Assembly (NCBI RefSeq): GCF_003473485.1
Contig: NC_053043.1
Location: 23,709,936 to 23,773,935 of the forward strand
Source of the DNA: Medicago truncatula
Taxonomy: Eukaryota; Streptophyta; Magnoliopsida; Fabales; Fabaceae
Direction of reading: 5' to 3'
Length of the DNA stretch: 64,000 nt
Shown here: positions 1 to 10,849 of the stretch, one piece after another
How the letters are laid out: the number at the start of each line of letters is the position of its first letter
Position numbering within the stretch: position 1 is the first letter of the stretch
Translations under genes and position numbers: made by a program
The notes under the pieces: model-generated
Databases searched by the model: none
Seen by the model: only the letters and a program-made list of their open reading frames with translations
Told to the model about the DNA's origin: nothing

Positions 1-679
1 ATGTCTGCTGAAGTTGGTTAAATGAAGATATTGAGTGTTAAAGTTGTGGTGTTGGAGAAGTAAACATGGCTGATGAGAAGAAGAAGATAAAAGAGAATGA
101 GGAAGAAGAGTTGTTGAGTGGACGTAGGAGGAAGAGGGTATGGTATGCAACATTGTTGCTACGGGAGAATGAGCCACACAGACTCACTTTGTTCTCAATT
201 GATTTTCAGTGGTTCTTAGTCATTCATTCCCACATTAAAGCCAAGCAACCAGGGCCACTACTTACATTAAAAACCAAATCGATCATATTCTTAAAACATA
301 AAAAATTCATCATAAAGTTTAAGTGAGTTGGGTCCAGATGCTCGTTAGAGTCAGACTTAAAAAGTTTAAGTGAGTTGGGTCTGGATGCTCGTCAAAGTCA
401 GACTTAAAATTCAAATGGATTTTATAGATTAACCATCAAAGAGATCATCAAACTGGCTCAGGAAGATAAATTCACGTTCTTGCAAATTATGATTCAACTC
501 TTTACCAATTAAATTAACATTCATGTGCTCATATTTTTTTTGTATATATTAATTTTTATATATATATAATTTGAAACTTTTTATTTTATTCTCAACCCAC
601 ATTTACGTGCATATTTAAAGAAATTCGATAAAGATAGTAGACTCTATTGAATCATCCCCATCTCACACACACCCCATAT
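1..679. other. Intergenic DNA with no supported gene
   Basis: No coding region here has a recognisable domain. A short reading frame at 66-326 is lysine/glutamate-rich at its start and then loses any protein-like character, so it is not called. The only structure is a two-copy tandem duplication (separate entry). Confidence 0.5.
314..407. repeat. Two-copy tandem duplication, 47-bp unit
   Basis: Copies at 314-360 and 361-407 both begin AAAGTTTAAGTGAGTTGGGT and end with GTCAGACTTAA. They differ at a few positions. No function is implied. Confidence 0.85.
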
Positions 680-883
680 TATTATGAATTAGAGGATGCC
701 GAGTATCAAGGTCCCATACAATGGAAAGATAGAATGCATAATGCTCTCTATGAGTCATCACTAAGAAACAATTGTATAAAAGATGATTGAAATGTTACAT
801 GAGTGTTCCTATATATAGAGTTTAGCTGTGTAACTAACTCTTAACCAAACTTCTCAAACACTCTAACTAACTATATTCTAATA
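680..883 (-). repeat. 3' LTR of the small LTR element
   Basis: A 204-bp repeat matching 4675-4878 with scattered substitutions, including GATGCCGAG against GATGTCGAG. It contains CTATATATAG, a possible TATA region. The divergence between copies shows this is not a very recent insertion. Confidence 0.88.
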
Positions 884-2332
884 GTTCCCTCAAACTCAAA
901 GTGGGAAAATTCACCAATTTGAGTTTGAAATACAATGAAAATTACAATTTATTCATACTAAAGTAACTAGGTAAAATTGGGGGTAAAACTAACAAATAGC
1001 TTAAAATATATGAAAACATAGGAAACCATATTGAAGCCCAGCAAGACTGATGATTTAGCCCACGCCTTGCTGGAAATCTGAATTGAACACAAACGGCACT
1101 ACACCTTCTTTGTAATTTCAGTAAACACGCTTCTGAAAACAACTTTCTGCAAACGCGTGTTATCAACCAAAAAAGCTTTTGTAAAATGCGCTTTTCAAGA
1201 CACACTTCATCCAGAAATTCGATTATGCTAACATAAATATAACTAGCTAAAAATCTGAACCAAAACAGCTTTTGTAAAACGCGCTTCTGGAGTTCGCTTC
1301 TGTAACAGCCGATTTTCGTTATATTTATTTTTAATTATTTTATTGTGTGTTCAATCGTGTGCTTATATGAATATTCATGGTTGGGTGCATTTTCGTGGGT
1401 TTTCGTGTTAAGGGGGTAAAATTATTAATTTTGGTGAGAATTATTTTTAGTGTTTAGTGAGAACTATTATTTTACTAAGTTACTAAAGTAGTAATTAGTA
1501 TTTTACCGTTAAGTGATTGTTAATAGTATTTTACCGTTGTGAGTGTAGAAACATTTTAGAATTGAGTTGGAGTGGATTAAGTCCACTAAGGTTTAGGGTT
1601 AAGCCCATTAAGAGGATAGACTATTTAAGACTTGTCTTAAGAGAAAATATCACACAATTTTCATTACATAAGATATTTTGAGAGAGGTAGAGAGAGAAAG
1701 TGAAGGAGAAGAGGAAAAAGGGTTAGAGAGAATAGGAGCTTGAAGATTCAAGAATTGGAAGAGATCCTAGGAGTTAAAGTGAAGCTTGGGCTATGAATTG
1801 GTGATAATTAAGGTAAGGGGGTTAGAATTCAATCATAATCATTTTAGTATAATTTTACAATTGTTGTATGAATAAGTGCTTAATTGAGTAAATGATTAAT
1901 TGTTCAAAGTTGTTATAATTCGTGCTCTAATTATGATGATATGTTTGAATGCATGAAGTTGTTGTTGATGAAATTTCATGTTCAAAGTATGAGAAAGTGA
2001 TATGTGTTGAATTATGCTCAAATTGTTGAATTATGCTATGTTGATTGTTGAATTGTGGTAAGAGTCATGTTCAATTGATGTTGTTGTGGCTAAGTGATGT
2101 TGTTGTTGATGATTCATGGCCTGGGTATTCATAATTCATGATTTGTTGATGAGAAATGAGTTGTTGTTGGTAGTTTTGCGAAATTGGTGCAAATGTCATT
2201 GGTTTTCATGTTTGTTGTGTTCTTGTGAATCAATTTAGTTATATTGACCTGTAAACAAACTCTGTAAACACATTTGAGAAATTGGGTGAAAAGGGGTTGA
2301 AACCCGTAAAAAATTTCTGCAGAATTATGACT

Positions 2333-2470
2333 GTTCGCTTAAGCGAACGAGTAAGCGAACAATCACAGTAGGTTCTGTGACTGGTTCGCCGAAAGCGAAC
2401 AACTAAGCGAACTTTTGCTATAGCTTCTGGAACTTGTTCGCTTAACGAACAAGGTCGTCGCTTAAGCAAA
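2333..2470. repeat. Palindrome cluster based on TTCGCTTAAGCGAA
   Basis: A perfect 16-bp palindrome, GTTCGCTTAAGCGAAC, lies at 2333-2348. Half-sites and near-palindromes (AAGCGAAC, GTTCGCTTAACGAAC) follow through about 2470. A similar cluster with two perfect copies is in the sister LTR at 55618-55745. Confidence 0.85.
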
Positions 2471-3377
2471 CGGGTCCAGTTTTAACAACTTTTGATTTTG
2501 TTCCGGGCTTTAGGGGCCAATCCGAGCTTTGTAAAATGATTCTTTCAACTTGTTTAACATCTGTTTGAACCCCTAAACCTACTGGAATATGATTAGCTTA
2601 CTTAAACTTGGGATTTTCCTTTTTGGGTTGGAACTTGGATATTTTTGGGAATTTCGGATTTTGTTGAATTAAATTTTTATGAAGTGAATGAGATTACAAG
2701 TTAAACCTACAGCTCATATAGACATAGGTAAGACTTATAATGTTGGTCAAACATCTTAATCATGTTAAACGTGAATTTCGGGTGGGAATGTGAAAAATGT
2801 TAACTTGGGTTTTATCATACGAACTTAAGCTATTCTTTGAACTAATGTCTAATAGTTTGTAGGAGGCTTAAGCTTTTGATTACATGATTGATTAAGATTG
2901 TTTGGTGAGTTTTCAAACTTTATATTGTTACCTTACTTGAGAGTTATCAATGTTGGTCGTTTGCCACTTGATACGGTTTTATCGGGAATGATTCCTTTAA
3001 GCTAATTACCTTATGATCTTTCGTAACTAGCTGTATATGACTAAATGAGGATGTGTGAATGACATGTTGTATGTTGATACGATATTTATCATAAGATGTT
3101 ATATGTTTTACTTGGAATATGAAAAATAAATGGATCGGTGAGATTATATGACATGGTCGTTTTTGATGATTATTGATGATAATGTGATGATGACTCTTAT
3201 TTAAATTATGACTTGAATGTTGTGTGGACGTAATTACTTGATAATGCAATTGTTGAGGAGATGATCAATATATTTGGAAGTTGTCATTTATATTGTTGTG
3301 AAAGTTTGGAGGTGATTTGCATTGTTGAGTCCTTACTTGTATGTCCATGCATCATAGTCATGTTGAGTCTTGTAGTT

Positions 3378-3471
3378 GTAAAAGGGTTGAGCTCTTTTAC
3401 TTCGGTGATTATGTAAGACGGGTGTGAAATCTTACATACGATGTTTTTGTTGCATCGAAGGTGACGACCTT
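3378..3471. repeat. Four consecutive short inverted repeats (stem-loops) in the solo LTR
   Basis: Stems are GTAAAAG/CTTTTAC (3378-3400), ATGTAAGA/TCTTACAT (3411-3437), CGATG/CATCG (3439-3457) and AAGGT/ACCTT (3458-3471). They sit at a place in the LTR comparable to the stem-loop array of the gypsy LTR at 40233-40371, shortly before a shared GGTACCACATGCATT block. Confidence 0.7.
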
Positions 3472-4312
3472 GAGGTGATTCGGTACCACATGCATTTATG
3501 TGTCATGTTCAGGGACATATCATTTTGTTGCATGAGTCCTAAATGTGGAACAATTGACATACTTGTGGTTGTGAGTGCTTGGTTGTGATATTTGGATTTA
3601 TCATTATGAATTATTTTTTAGATTCATTATTCAAGTCAATTATTTGGAACTTGAAGTGATTTATTCATGTCTAACTGTTTATGTGGATTATGATTTATGT
3701 AATACTTACCTCTAGTGGTTTTGACCGCTTACCTGTCAATATGGATGGGTAGATGCTGTGCAGGATTAGTTGCTCTGGTGAGTCGATTGATGCTTGGTTG
3801 GATATCGGGAGCTATCTCCGGTATCGGTTTAGTAGGGTCTAGGCATCTGTTTATGTTGGTCTGGATTTATCTGTTGGATTTTTTTTATTTATGTTGGAGA
3901 TTTGCCCCTTTGTCGGGACTTGGAGAACATTTATGTTGATGTATTTTTGATATCATGACATGCATGCTTCGAAGTATTTTGGTTTATATCCGCTGCGAAT
4001 GTTGAGATTTTTATGCATGCATGTTGAATTTGAGTTTTGTATGATGACGTAGCGTCTATTTCTTGAATATATGCTTTATTCGCGAGTTTTATCGCTTTAA
4101 TAGAAATAGGGCGTTACAGCTTCCACCAAGCGCGATTCTGCAACACAATCGTGAATGCAACTGAAAAATGATTTTTGTTGTCGATTCGGTTTCAAATTTA
4201 TTCAATTGCTACCAATTCTTGCTCCATTTCAATCGAATCAGAAAAGAAGAATGAATGAAGGAATGGAATCGAAACATAACAAAACAGGACTCTCGATAAG
4301 CGCTTGCAAGGA

Positions 4313-4676
4313 TTATTCGAACAGAAACTTTGTTTGCTTTGTAGGAATTGTGTGTGCCACTGACAGTAACCGTTGTTCTCCCTCTGTCCCAAGGTATCCA
4401 GCATAGACAGTTGTTGCGAAGAAATATGCGAACAGAAAACAAGGAACTTCACCGATCTTGATGGTAAATCCATCAATGACTGGTGCGATCCATGAAGAAG
4501 GAGGCGGAGCAGAAACTGAATCGCCGAAACTGCCAAAAACGATCGAAACTTGCGAAGCGGAAGAACAAGAATTTTCTGATGCGGAAGCTTCAAGATCTTC
4601 TTCGTCACCATCGGGACCATCTTTGTCATCAGAATTTGGATCGAAATCGCTATCTCCATAGCACTCTGATACCATA
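4313..4676 (-). CDS. Acidic serine-rich reading frame inside the small LTR element
   Basis: An open frame starts at an ATG overlapping the LTR/primer-binding-site junction and runs about 120 residues on the minus strand. Its first half is strongly acidic (DSDFDPNSDDKDGPDGDEED) and is followed by a serine-rich stretch. The second half is hydrophobic with no motif I recognise. It is not gag: there is no zinc knuckle and no conserved gag block. It could be a captured host exon, a degenerate leader peptide or chance. Expression is unproven. Confidence 0.3.
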
Positions 4677-4878
4677 CTATGAATTAGAGGATGTCGAGTA
4701 TCAAGGTCCCATATAATGGAAAGATAGAATGCATAATGCTCTCTAGGAGTCATCACTAAGAAACAATTGTATAAAAGATGATTGAAATGATACATGAGTG
4801 ATCCTATATATAGAGTTTAGTTGTGTAACTAACTCTTAACCAAACTTCTCAAACACTCTATCTAACTATATTCTAATA
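4675..4878 (-). repeat. 5' LTR of the small LTR element
   Basis: A 204-bp partner of 680-883. The adjoining minus-strand sequence TGGTATCAGAGTGC (complement of 4661-4674) directly abuts the LTR and is the primer-binding site. Confidence 0.88.
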
Positions 4879-4883
4879 CATAT

Positions 4884-6000
4884 AAAAAAAAATAGCAGAC
4901 TATATTGCATAAATTGTAATTATAATTAATTTCAATTTTTTATTTTTCCAGAAAAACCATATACATGCGGATTTCTTTAATCAAATTTTGGGTACATTTT
5001 TTTACCTTTAAAAATATATATTTTGTTTTAAAAAAATCTAGAGATTAAACAAAATTGATGCTATTTCTCAGTAAAAAATAATTTTTTGATAATCATACAA
5101 AAAACATTTAAAAGTGACAAAATTGATTTTAGCTTAATCAAATGCGCTCTCTATTTGGGCAAAGTTTTATTTCGTATTAGTTATAAGCAAAAATTAGAGC
5201 GTAGAAGTGTTAATGGATAGAGATGGCATTTAAAACATGTTGGCATCCTAAACTCACCACCTATTATTTGCAGCACTTTAATAAATAAGTTAATATAAAA
5301 AATGGAAGAAAAGAAATTGGAGGATCAAATCAAATTAAACAATCCAACATACCAACAACAATTGTTTCATTAAAAACTTTTCTAGAAAAACTCAAATGGA
5401 AAAATCTTAATGAAGGGAAAAAGAGTGCAAGAAAGAAAAATACAAGACAAACAAAACTCAAAGATGTCTAGGAAAACAACTAGAATTACACAAAGACTAA
5501 AACACATACAAGCCATAAATGAAGCGATAAGTGGACGGAATAGGCCATTTTATATTAAATATAAGACACTTTAATATCAACATTTTTTACAAACTTTTAA
5601 GAATTTAATTTAAACCAAGCATGATGATGATATCACATACTTAGGGAGAATGTGATATAATGTAACGTATATGAAATTAAAATTAAATAAAATTGTGTAT
5701 TTTTTAAATTTATTATGCGTACTTGTGTATTTTTATTTGATTTATTTTTGATATCACATATTAAATTCATATTATGTTAAAAAATTCTAATGTTTTTGGA
5801 AAGATTGTTATAATGTTATGCATTTTTCTGCAAAATTTTATTCAAAAATATGATTTCTACATATGAGTACTTTAAAGGATGAATCAAAAGTGAAGATGAA
5901 AATTTTTTAAAAGTTGAAGAAAAATTTCAGAGAAAGTAAAACAAAAAATTGACATATTTATAAGGATCAAAAACATATTTAATACTAACTTTTTTTTTGA
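4884..6000. other. AT-rich intergenic DNA
   Basis: No coding region, RNA gene or bounded repeat could be supported. The sequence is AT-rich with A and T runs. Confidence 0.5.
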
Positions 6001-6281
6001 GTTAATAGTGTTTTTCACCCCTGTAATATATGTTATTTCTGGTTTTCACCCCTATAAAATTTTCGGTTTGATTTGCACCCTCGTAAAAAATTAATTTTCC
6101 AGAAAACACCTCTAATAGCCCATTTTCAGAATTTTTTTTTCAAGAAATTTTGGTTTTTGAATGGCCTATTAAGGGTGTTTTCCGAAAAATAAAAATTTTA
6201 CGAGCGTGAAAATCAAACCGAAAATTTTATAGAGAAGAAAACCGAAAATAACATATATTACAGGGTGAAAAACACTATTAA
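6001..6281. mobile_element. Inverted-repeat MITE, GTTAATAGTGTTTTTCACCC ends
   Basis: The left end GTTAATAGTGTTTTTCACCC is repeated inverted at the right end (about 6262-6281). Inner arms also pair, for example CGGTTTGATT with AATCAAACCG. The flanks are T runs, so the target duplication cannot be fixed. The same family type recurs at 8170 and 13958. Confidence 0.65.
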
Positions 6282-6503
6282 TTTTTTTTTAAGTTCACAA
6301 ATATAAATTGAACACGAAATTACAGTACATAATTTCCTAACTAGAATCCAACTAACTAGCATGCATGAATTGCTGTGTTGTCCTACCGAGTCTTGGAAGT
6401 GAACCACAAGACACGGATCTCACAACGCATGTGTCGTTTACTGTCAACAAATTTCATTTTCCCTTTCTCTTTCTTTATTCCTTTTAACAAACGTTGCCAA
6501 CTC

Positions 6504-6511
6504 TATATAAA
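6504..6511 (+). promoter_or_regulatory. TATA box of the 6606 gene
   Basis: TATATAAA lies about 95 bp upstream of the ATG at 6606, a plausible core-promoter position that leaves a leader of roughly 65 bases. Confidence 0.5.
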
Positions 6512-6605
6512 ATCTCCACCACCCTTGTAATAAGCTCTTAAACTAAACAACACTTTTTTGTGATCTCACAAGCCAAGCTAATAGCTAATAACTTGGCTAT
6601 CAGCA

Positions 6606-6953
6606 ATGGCAACCGGTGCCGGAGATGCGTTTCTTCGGCCAATATTTGAGGGTTGTATTTCTGGTTACGACCACTCCGTTGAGCGTCGTCCTTATCATCG
6701 TAAGTGTGGTTGTGTACTTCATAGCAAATCAAAAAAATCATCAACCACACAAAAATCGCCAATGATGTGTAACAAAGTTAAATATCCTATAAGAAGAGCA
6801 TTTAGTGAAGGGAATTTGGCTTTGATTGCTTCACCTCTTACTTCTCCTTCTCCTGCTCCTCTTGGTGGTGTAAAGTCTCGTCGTGGTTCCGTCGATATAG
6901 ATCATGGTGATATGGATGAACAACTTAATCGTAATACTAGTGGTTTTGTTTGA
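6606..6953 (+). CDS. Small plant-specific protein of unknown function (115 aa)
   Basis: A single-exon frame starting ATGGCAACCGGTGCC and ending TGA. The protein has an N-terminal block, a basic middle containing CGC and lysine/serine stretches, a KYPIRRAFSEGNL motif near residues 59-71, and a Ser/Pro-rich stretch followed by SRRGS. The RRxFSEGNL type of motif is shared by small uncharacterised plant proteins that I recognise only as a family without known function. No signal peptide or membrane segment is evident. A TATA box upstream and a T-rich 3' region with polyadenylation-like sequence support a real gene. The function is unknown. Confidence 0.72.
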   Translation: MATGAGDAFLRPIFEGCISGYDHSVERRPYHRKCGCVLHSKSKKSSTTQKSPMMCNKVKYPIRRAFSEGNLALIASPLTSPSPAPLGGVKSRRGSVDIDHGDMDEQLNRNTSGFV

Positions 6954-7553
6954 GGTGTGAATCAATCATTTTCACCATTTTTTTTTTTATCTTTCTTTAT
7001 TTTATTTGATTGTATTTTTTAGGTTCCAGTTTTGAATTATTAATAATTTGAGGTCTTGTTAACTTTTTCTCTTTGGATTAATATTAAGATGAAGATGATT
7101 TGTTGGAGGTTTTTTTGGCTTGTAATAGATTTGTTTATTTTTTATTAGACAACCCCTTTATTGTAACGATGTATTTTGGATCTTTAAATGTATGAGTATA
7201 TATCTAACTTTTTATGTGAATTACTTGTGGTTTAGAATTTTGATGAATGAATAGAATAGATAGCCGACAATTCCCTTTTATTTTGTGTATTTTTTGTTCA
7301 ATTCTGAATTATGCGATTTTCTAAATATTTCCTGCGGTGTCCTACTTCATAAGTTCAATTCGATATTAATGTTGCAATTCGTTAGTTAGTGTTCATGTAA
7401 ATGTTTCTCAATTAATCAATTTGGTTTGAATTTCATTGTCCTTAATTTTAAGTCAAAATTTGATTGAAATCGTAATTCAACAAGGGATCTCTGTTCTCTA
7501 GCATTGTGAGTAATTAAATTCTAGGGAGAAAGCATCGTGAGTAATTAATTAAT

Positions 7554-7849
7554 GACTAAAATATGGTTTTGGTCCCTGCAAATATGTTTCTTTTGGTTTT
7601 AGTTCCTAGAAACTATTTTCAAAAACAAAAGATTTTGCAGAGATCTTTTTTCAAAATCAAAAGATTTTGCAGGACTACTTCTCTAATAAATGGATTCAGT
7701 GCAACGTGTACAAATCATCACAAAAGTGGAGTCAAAGACCAAAATCAAAATGTAGCATATTTGCAGGGACCAAAAATAACAAAAAAAAATTTACAGGGAC
7801 TAAAATTAAAACGAGTCATATTTGCAGGGACCAAAATCATATTTTAGTG
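7554..7849. mobile_element. Mutator-type MITE (GACTAAAATATGG ends)
   Basis: The left end (ACTAAAATATGGTTTTGGTC followed by CCTGCAAATATG) is repeated inverted at the right end, which closes with CATATTTTAGT. A 9-bp flank TTAATTAAT occurs on both sides (7545-7553 and 7850-7858). Because the flank is itself repetitive, the duplication is consistent rather than proven. The ends match the family at 24263-25186. Confidence 0.75.
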
Positions 7850-8169
7850 TTAATTAATTATATTATATTATAATAAAAGACAGATGTAGTAAGTAAGATG
7901 GGTTATGAAAAGTCTCATGACCATGTGGCCAGCAAATAATGCACCGAACCATTTAATGAGATGTGGGTGCCGGCAACACGGAGAAACAGCTAATCTTTCC
8001 AAAAACTTTTGAGTGTTTTTATTGAAAAGGACTAAAGATATTTTTTTGATTAAAGCTAAAGATAGCTGTCCTTTGTTTAATTTGATGAATCTATGAACTG
8101 TTTCTGAAGTTGACCTATCGGTTGTACTTATGATCTAGAACAAAGAATTGATTCATGATTTAAAAATAA

Positions 8170-8263
8170 AGGTTAAGGATGGTTTACTCCTGTAGTATAG
8201 GTTATTTTATAGGGGAAAAACAAAAAATGATCTATATTACAGGAGATAAAGCACCGTTAACCC
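8170..8263. mobile_element. Very short (94 bp) Mutator-type MITE
   Basis: The ends AGGTTAAGGATGGTTTACTC and a matching inverted right end closing with GTTAACCC are flanked by a perfect 9-bp duplication TAAAAATAA (8161-8169 and 8264-8272). Confidence 0.72.
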
Positions 8264-8396
8264 TAAAAATAATTATTGCACATCAAAATAATGATTTATT
8301 TATGTAAAAGAAAAATATAGAGTGAAGGAATGGGCAATAAAATGGAGAATATTGTAGAGTTTAAAGAACATGTATAAAAGAATTTATATTTACCTC

Positions 8397-8478
8397 ATTT
8401 ATTTGAAGGGATTTACTGGAATTTGAACCCAAAATCTCCTGATCCAAATCAGTCTTTTGACTATCAGACCATTTCCTT
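8397..8478 (-). repeat. tRNA-like (SINE-type) fragment
   Basis: On the minus strand, GGTCTGATAGTC resembles a pol III A box and GGTTCAAATTCC resembles a B box, about 40 bases apart. No 3' tail or target duplication is visible, so this is probably an old SINE fragment. It is next to a MITE. Confidence 0.4.
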
Positions 8479-8489
8479 GAAATTAAATA

Positions 8490-8793
8490 GGCTAAACTTC
8501 AATTTTCGCCCTCTAAGTTTCAAAATGTTGCGATTTTAGCCCCCTATTAAAAAAATGGCAAAAGTGACCCCCTATGTTTAGGGAAATATGCTCTTTTGAC
8601 CTCTTAACATAAAGGAAATATGTTTTTTGATCCCTTATCTTTACAAAAAGTTGCGATTATGGCCCCTTTTTTGGGACACGTGGCATCTTCTCAACAATTT
8701 TGGGATGAAGGGGGCCAAAATTGCAATTTTTTTTAATAGGAGGCCAAAATCGCAACATTTTAAAACATAGGGGGCGAAAAGTGCACTTTAACC
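8490..8793. mobile_element. Mutator-type MITE, 304 bp
   Basis: The inverted ends begin GGCTAAACTTCAATTTTCGC and close with GCGAAAAGTGCACTTTAACC. Long inner arms also pair (CAAAATGTTGCGATTTTAGCC against its inverse). It is flanked by a perfect 9-bp duplication AATTAAATA (8481-8489 and 8794-8802). Confidence 0.88.
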
Positions 8794-9203
8794 AATTAAA
8801 TAATGCGTTGTTTGAACATCAATAATGTTATAATATTTGATTATGGACTTTGATTAATTATGACGTCAACATTAGGAACAAAAAAGAGAAGCTTCCTGCA
8901 TTTGGTGATCTACTAGTCACATATCTAAAATCTGTGTATTATTGATTGAGAGTAAGTCATACATGGTGACAATGTTATGGTCATAAATCTTGGACACTTG
9001 AAGCAAAATGTAGAATTACCTTTTTGATTATCTTTGAAATCATTAAAGTACAAAAAGTAGAATTAATATTTTGTAAGTGTGCTAAGAGATTTATATTTGA
9101 TCTTATGACCAAGAATGAACCATTGATTGAATGATTCCTATAATCATAAAGCAATTGCTTCTCAAAGGAGAGATAACACTCTTTCTGCACTGCTAACTGA
9201 CCA

Positions 9204-9864
9204 TAGGGTGTTCGCGGTGCAGTTTGGTTCGGTTTTGAGCATAAAAGTCATCGAAACTGCGAGATAAAAAAACATTCGGTTCGGTTTGGTTCGGTTGATT
9301 TTTAAAAAGTCATCCAAACCAAACTAATACGGTTTGGATTGGTTCGGTTTGTGCGGTTTATCGCGAGATGAAAAAATATTACATTAACTCTAATATTGCC
9401 AACTTGTTGCAAAATAAACATAGGATATTTTATTTTGTTGTTTATATGATAATATATTAGGTAGAACTTATATTAAAATAGGTAAAATTAAGAAGAGGCA
9501 TAAGCATGAAACAAATTATTGGGAAGTAAATGAAACAAATTCATCACTGGAAATAAATTGAAAGAGATGGAAAGAAATTAGAATCGAACCTGATGGTGCA
9601 ACAATGGAAAAATCGAATCAAAAGCGATTATTCTTGAGCTATGTAATTGGGCTAGTACATGTTTAAGTAATATTCATTATTCTTGCGGTTTGGTTTGGTT
9701 TGGTTCGGTTGCTGAGATGCAAACCACAAACCAAACCGAACCGTGCGGTTCAAAGCAAAAGTCATCCGAATTCATCCGAATCAAGTGCGGTTTTTTACGG
9801 TTTCAGTTTGGATTGGTTTAGTTTGCGATTTTTCTATTGGGTTGGTTCGGTTTTGAACACCCTA
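9204..9864. mobile_element. Non-autonomous hAT-like element with GGTTCGGTTTGG motifs
   Basis: The termini TAGGGTGTTC and GAACACCCTA are perfect 10-bp inverted repeats. Subterminal regions are full of GGTTCGGTTTGGTT repeats in both orientations. No transposase frame is present. I could not confirm an 8-bp target duplication, so the hAT assignment rests on the end sequence and subterminal style. Confidence 0.65.
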
Positions 9865-10221
9865 GAAAACCATGTCCTTAACATGATTGTCCTTCCTCCC
9901 CATTAGATTAGAAACCGTCCCGGAGATAACTTTTAAACTGACATTTTGTGTTTTTGAAGGCTTCATTTGATAACTCTTGTTTTTCAAGATAAAGAGCAAA
10001 TAAGAGGTGATCAAAAGAACAACTATGTAAGCAACTTGTAACCAATCTAAGCAATTCTCTATCAGGGCCAAATGATATTTTCAGCGGCTTTGACAAGCAC
10101 AATGCTGCCTGCCTGCAAAAGCCCTAAATTTTCTGTTTTGAGACTCAACCCCGACTCTATGGATTGTTGCTTTTCTGACATCCAATGTATCTTGGAAACA
10201 CAAGTAAATGATTAAAAAACC

Positions 10222-10288
10222 AACGGTAGTTAACTGCTGTCAGTTTTCTAGTTATAAGTCAGCGGTAGTTAACTACCGCCGAGAGTAT
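10222..10288. repeat. Paired GTTAAC-centred palindromes
   Basis: Two near-palindromes (CGGTAGTTAACTGC and GCGGTAGTTAACTACCGC) lie about 40 bp apart. A matching pair occurs at 35757-35800 inside the last intron of the KNOX gene. Confidence 0.6.
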
Positions 10289-10849
10289 TTTAGTATTTTA
10301 TTTGTGTTTTTAGGAAGTTTTTGATGTTAAAAAAGCAATTGTCAACTTTATATGCTCTCTTTGTGCCACTCTGGTGCAATTTTCTGTCATTTAATCTATT
10401 AACCTATTTACTTAATCGATTTATTATGAATTAGCGAATTTTGCTAGTACTACAACATAACTTAATAAATTAAGTGGTGTCGTTTAATCGATTAACACAC
10501 ATTGCATTATAAAAAACATTTGGTTAAATAAAAGCAGATAGAAACAAAACTTTTTGTAAAATAGTATTTGTATTACTAAATTTCAAGTAACTCTGCCATA
10601 AAGTCCCAATGTTTAACTTCAATGCCTGTATTTTATACATCACAGCTTTGAAGTAAACGAACTAAACTATTACACAGAACTATGTTTTGTCCCAATGTTT
10701 AACTTTACTTCCTTCCAATTTTCAAGTCATTCATTTTGTTCACTTTAGGGTTTATTAATTATCAGTTCCTTTGAAATAATTTGAGTATGATTTTACATAC
10801 AACAGTTAAATGAAATTCTCTTGAATATTAATATACACAGGGAAAGAAG

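Larger units (their letters stand above)
1301..4118 (+). mobile_element. Solo LTR, 2.8 kb, TGTAACAGCC..GGGCGTTACA
   Basis: The sequence begins TGTAACAGCC and ends GGGCGTTACA. It is flanked by a perfect 5-bp duplication GCTTC (1296-1300 and 4119-4123), with no internal region, primer site or second LTR. That is the signature of a solo LTR left by LTR-LTR recombination. A second member of the family lies in inverse orientation at 54079-56854. The LTR holds a cluster of GTTCGCTTAAGCGAAC palindromes (2333-2470) and a run of four stem-loops (3378-3471). Its termini and some internal blocks, such as GGTACCACATGCATT, resemble the gypsy LTR at 39005-40895, so a Ty3/gypsy origin is likely but inferred. 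Confidence 0.87.
680..4878 (-). mobile_element. Small non-autonomous LTR retrotransposon with TA..TA termini
   Basis: Two direct 204-bp repeats (680-883 and 4675-4878) bound this element. It is flanked by a perfect 5-bp duplication CATAT (675-679 and 4879-4883). Next to the right repeat, on the minus strand, is TGGTATCAGAGTGC, a primer-binding site of the initiator-Met tRNA type. Next to the left repeat is a purine-rich tract (complement of 884-897), as expected of a polypurine tract. Orientation is therefore minus. Without the 2.8-kb insertion at 1301-4118 and its duplicated 5 bp, the element is about 1.38 kb, the size of a TRIM/LARD-like derivative. The ends read TATTA..TAATA instead of TG..CA, a known rarer LTR terminus. 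It encodes no gag-pol. Confidence 0.85.

Noticed and set aside
9862..10102. Overlapping minus-strand frames that look like a membrane protein piece (IVVLLITSYLLFIL)
   Set aside because: Only one hydrophobic stretch in a short frame next to a MITE, with no splice partner or family match that I can name.
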